Below are positions 63,051 to 64,000 of a stretch of 64,000 nt of DNA, piece by piece (the stretch's first letter is position 1; every line of letters starts with the position of its first letter). The notes under the pieces are model-generated. The model did not search any database, was not told where the DNA came from, and saw only the letters and a list, made by a program, of their open reading frames with translations. The translations under genes were made by a program, and so were the position numbers. The DNA comes from JAHELQ01 sp964491915 (GTDB taxonomy: Bacteria; Acidobacteriota; Aminicenantia; UBA2199). The stretch lies in assembly GCA_964491915.1 (NCBI GenBank), contig CAZBHS010000004.1, positions 62,001 through 126,000 of the forward strand, given 5' to 3'.

Positions 63051-63818
63051 ATGAGTAAAGAATTAATCATAGCCGGAAATTGGAAGATGTATAAAACACC
63101 CGGCGAGAGCGTAGAATTTATCGAGGCTTTGGACAGGAAAGTCGTGGAAGCTAACGTTGAGGAGAATGTCGAGGTATTGGTGTTTCCTCCGTTCACATCG
63201 CTTTACGCAGTTCAGGGCGCGGCATCGCGAGTAAAGATCGGAGCCCAGAATATCGCATCCTATGAACAGGGCGCGTTCACCGGGGAGATTTCACCATTGA
63301 TGCTAAAGGGGCTTGCGGATTATGTTTTAATTGGTCATTCGGAGCGCCGGCATATTTTTGGCGAAACCGATTCCCAGATAAACCGGAAGGCGGTCATCGC
63401 CAAAAAGCATGGATTTACTCCAGTGGTGTGCATTGGTGAAACACTCGAAGAGAGGGAACAGGGGAAAACAATGGAGAGGATCAATCAGCAATTGAACGAC
63501 GGGCTGGCCGGTTTTCCCCCTGAAGAAGTCGTGGATATAGTCATCGCGTATGAACCGGTTTGGGCCATCGGCACCGGAAAAACCGCAACCCCTGAACAGG
63601 TTCAAGAGGTTCATGCCGCCATCCGTGATATTCTGAAAAAAAAGTCGCAGGATGCAAATAAAAATTTCATCCTGTATGGAGGCTCCGTAAAGCCCGATAA
63701 TAGCAGATCTTTGATGGAAAAGTCTGATGTAGACGGCGCGCTTGTGGGCGGAGCATCCTTGAAAATCGAATCGTTTTTTGATATAATTACGAACTCAAGC
63801 AATCCCGTTCATCGGTAG
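63051..63818 (+). CDS. tpiA: Triosephosphate isomerase
   Basis: 255 residues, complete TIM barrel: AGNWKMYK (catalytic Lys), IGHSERR (His), AYEPVWAIGTGKTATP (Glu) and YGGSVKPDN. The ATG at 63051 (MSKELIIAGNWKM) is used although the frame opens two codons earlier at a GTG. It is followed within 10 bases by the secG gene, whose AGGAGG overlaps its stop. Confidence 0.96.
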   Translation: MSKELIIAGNWKMYKTPGESVEFIEALDRKVVEANVEENVEVLVFPPFTSLYAVQGAASRVKIGAQNIASYEQGAFTGEISPLMLKGLADYVLIGHSERRHIFGETDSQINRKAVIAKKHGFTPVVCIGETLEEREQGKTMERINQQLNDGLAGFPPEEVVDIVIAYEPVWAIGTGKTATPEQVQEVHAAIRDILKKKSQDANKNFILYGGSVKPDNSRSLMEKSDVDGALVGGASLKIESFFDIITNSSNPVHR

Positions 63819-63827
63819 GAGGAAAAC

Positions 63828-64000
63828 TTGGAAGCTTTTGTTTTATTCGTGCATATTGTAGTATGCTTGATGCTGATTATTGTCGTTCTTTTGCAAAGTG
63901 GAAAAAGCGCAGACCTGGCTGGCGCATTCGGCGGGTACGGAAGCCAATCCTCTTTTGGCCCCCGCGGCGGCGCTACTTTCTTGTCTAGACTTACAACAAT
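63828..64000 (+). CDS. secG: SecG, N-terminal part
   Basis: 57 residues before the window edge. AGGAGG (63817-63822) precedes the TTG start. The sequence is SecG: first helix EAFVLFVHIVVCLMLIIVVL, then LQSGKSADLAGAFGGYGSQ and GPRGGATFLSRLTT, the start of the second helix. It is a subunit of the protein-export channel. The tpiA-secG order is common in bacteria. Confidence 0.92.
   Translation, partial: MEAFVLFVHIVVCLMLIIVVLLQSGKSADLAGAFGGYGSQSSFGPRGGATFLSRLTT

Noticed and set aside
1..64000. CRISPR arrays, insertion sequences or prophage genes
   Set aside because: No regularly spaced identical repeats, transposase motifs or phage structural proteins were seen; the only tandem repeats are short or degenerate.

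Overview
The window is a bacterial chromosome segment of roughly even GC content. The envelope is Gram-negative in type: there are lipoproteins with lipoboxes, periplasmic proteins and large sensor propellers. The style of the gene set recalls Candidatus Aminicenantes / Acidobacteriota-like metagenome bacteria: several Reg_prop two-component sensors, several caspase-fold proteins, a double-glycine natural-product precursor, and NapH-like plus DUF362 redox proteins. That assignment is inference from gene style only; no rRNA marker is present.

Layout. 1-5.4 kb: a plus-strand envelope block (TM2-like membrane protein, caspase-fold protein, 638-aa periplasmic protein, CsgG-like lipoprotein), followed by a 51-aa RiPP-type precursor that is easy to miss. 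5.5-13.5 kb: a propeller/AraC one-component regulator, two more caspase-fold proteins (one with DUF1566, one with DUF4384) and a PEGA lipoprotein. Four promoters here share an upstream GTAAAnnTTTAT box. 13.7-16.2 kb: a NapH/NapG-like ferredoxin fusion with a Tat-exported DUF362 protein. 16.4-18.7 kb: tex. 18.7-26.6 kb: an operon encoding an SNF2 helicase, an Mre11/YhaO-like protein with a ruined metal site, and a Rad50/YhaN-like ATPase. This is the best candidate for an undescribed system. 26.6-38 kb: a hybrid histidine kinase, an M28 peptidase, a PMT-like membrane protein, a CARDB protein and an HdrD-like membrane Fe-S oxidoreductase. 38-41.3 kb: cell-wall genes (murI, GerMN, amidase) downstream of a tRNA-Val/tRNA-Asp/tmRNA unit. 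41.4-45.7 kb: a NarL-type two-component pair, a palindromic candidate operator and a small membrane protein gene. 45.7-53 kb: a 21-bp degenerate repeat, an M20 peptidase, a phosphatase, an MFS remnant and a tricorn-type S41 protease. 53-56 kb: rdgB, mgtC, a UbiA-family gene and a methyltransferase. 56.2-64 kb: a glycolytic block with a tandem double PGK, an ABC exporter, a divergent third PGK, then gap, a small gene, tpiA and the start of secG.

The lower-glycolysis genes (double PGK, GAPDH, TIM) cluster as expected, with secG directly after tpiA as in many bacteria. Most other units are sensing, proteolysis and envelope functions. Intergenic promoters with a 17-bp spacer are frequent and could be read directly; several fix start codons.
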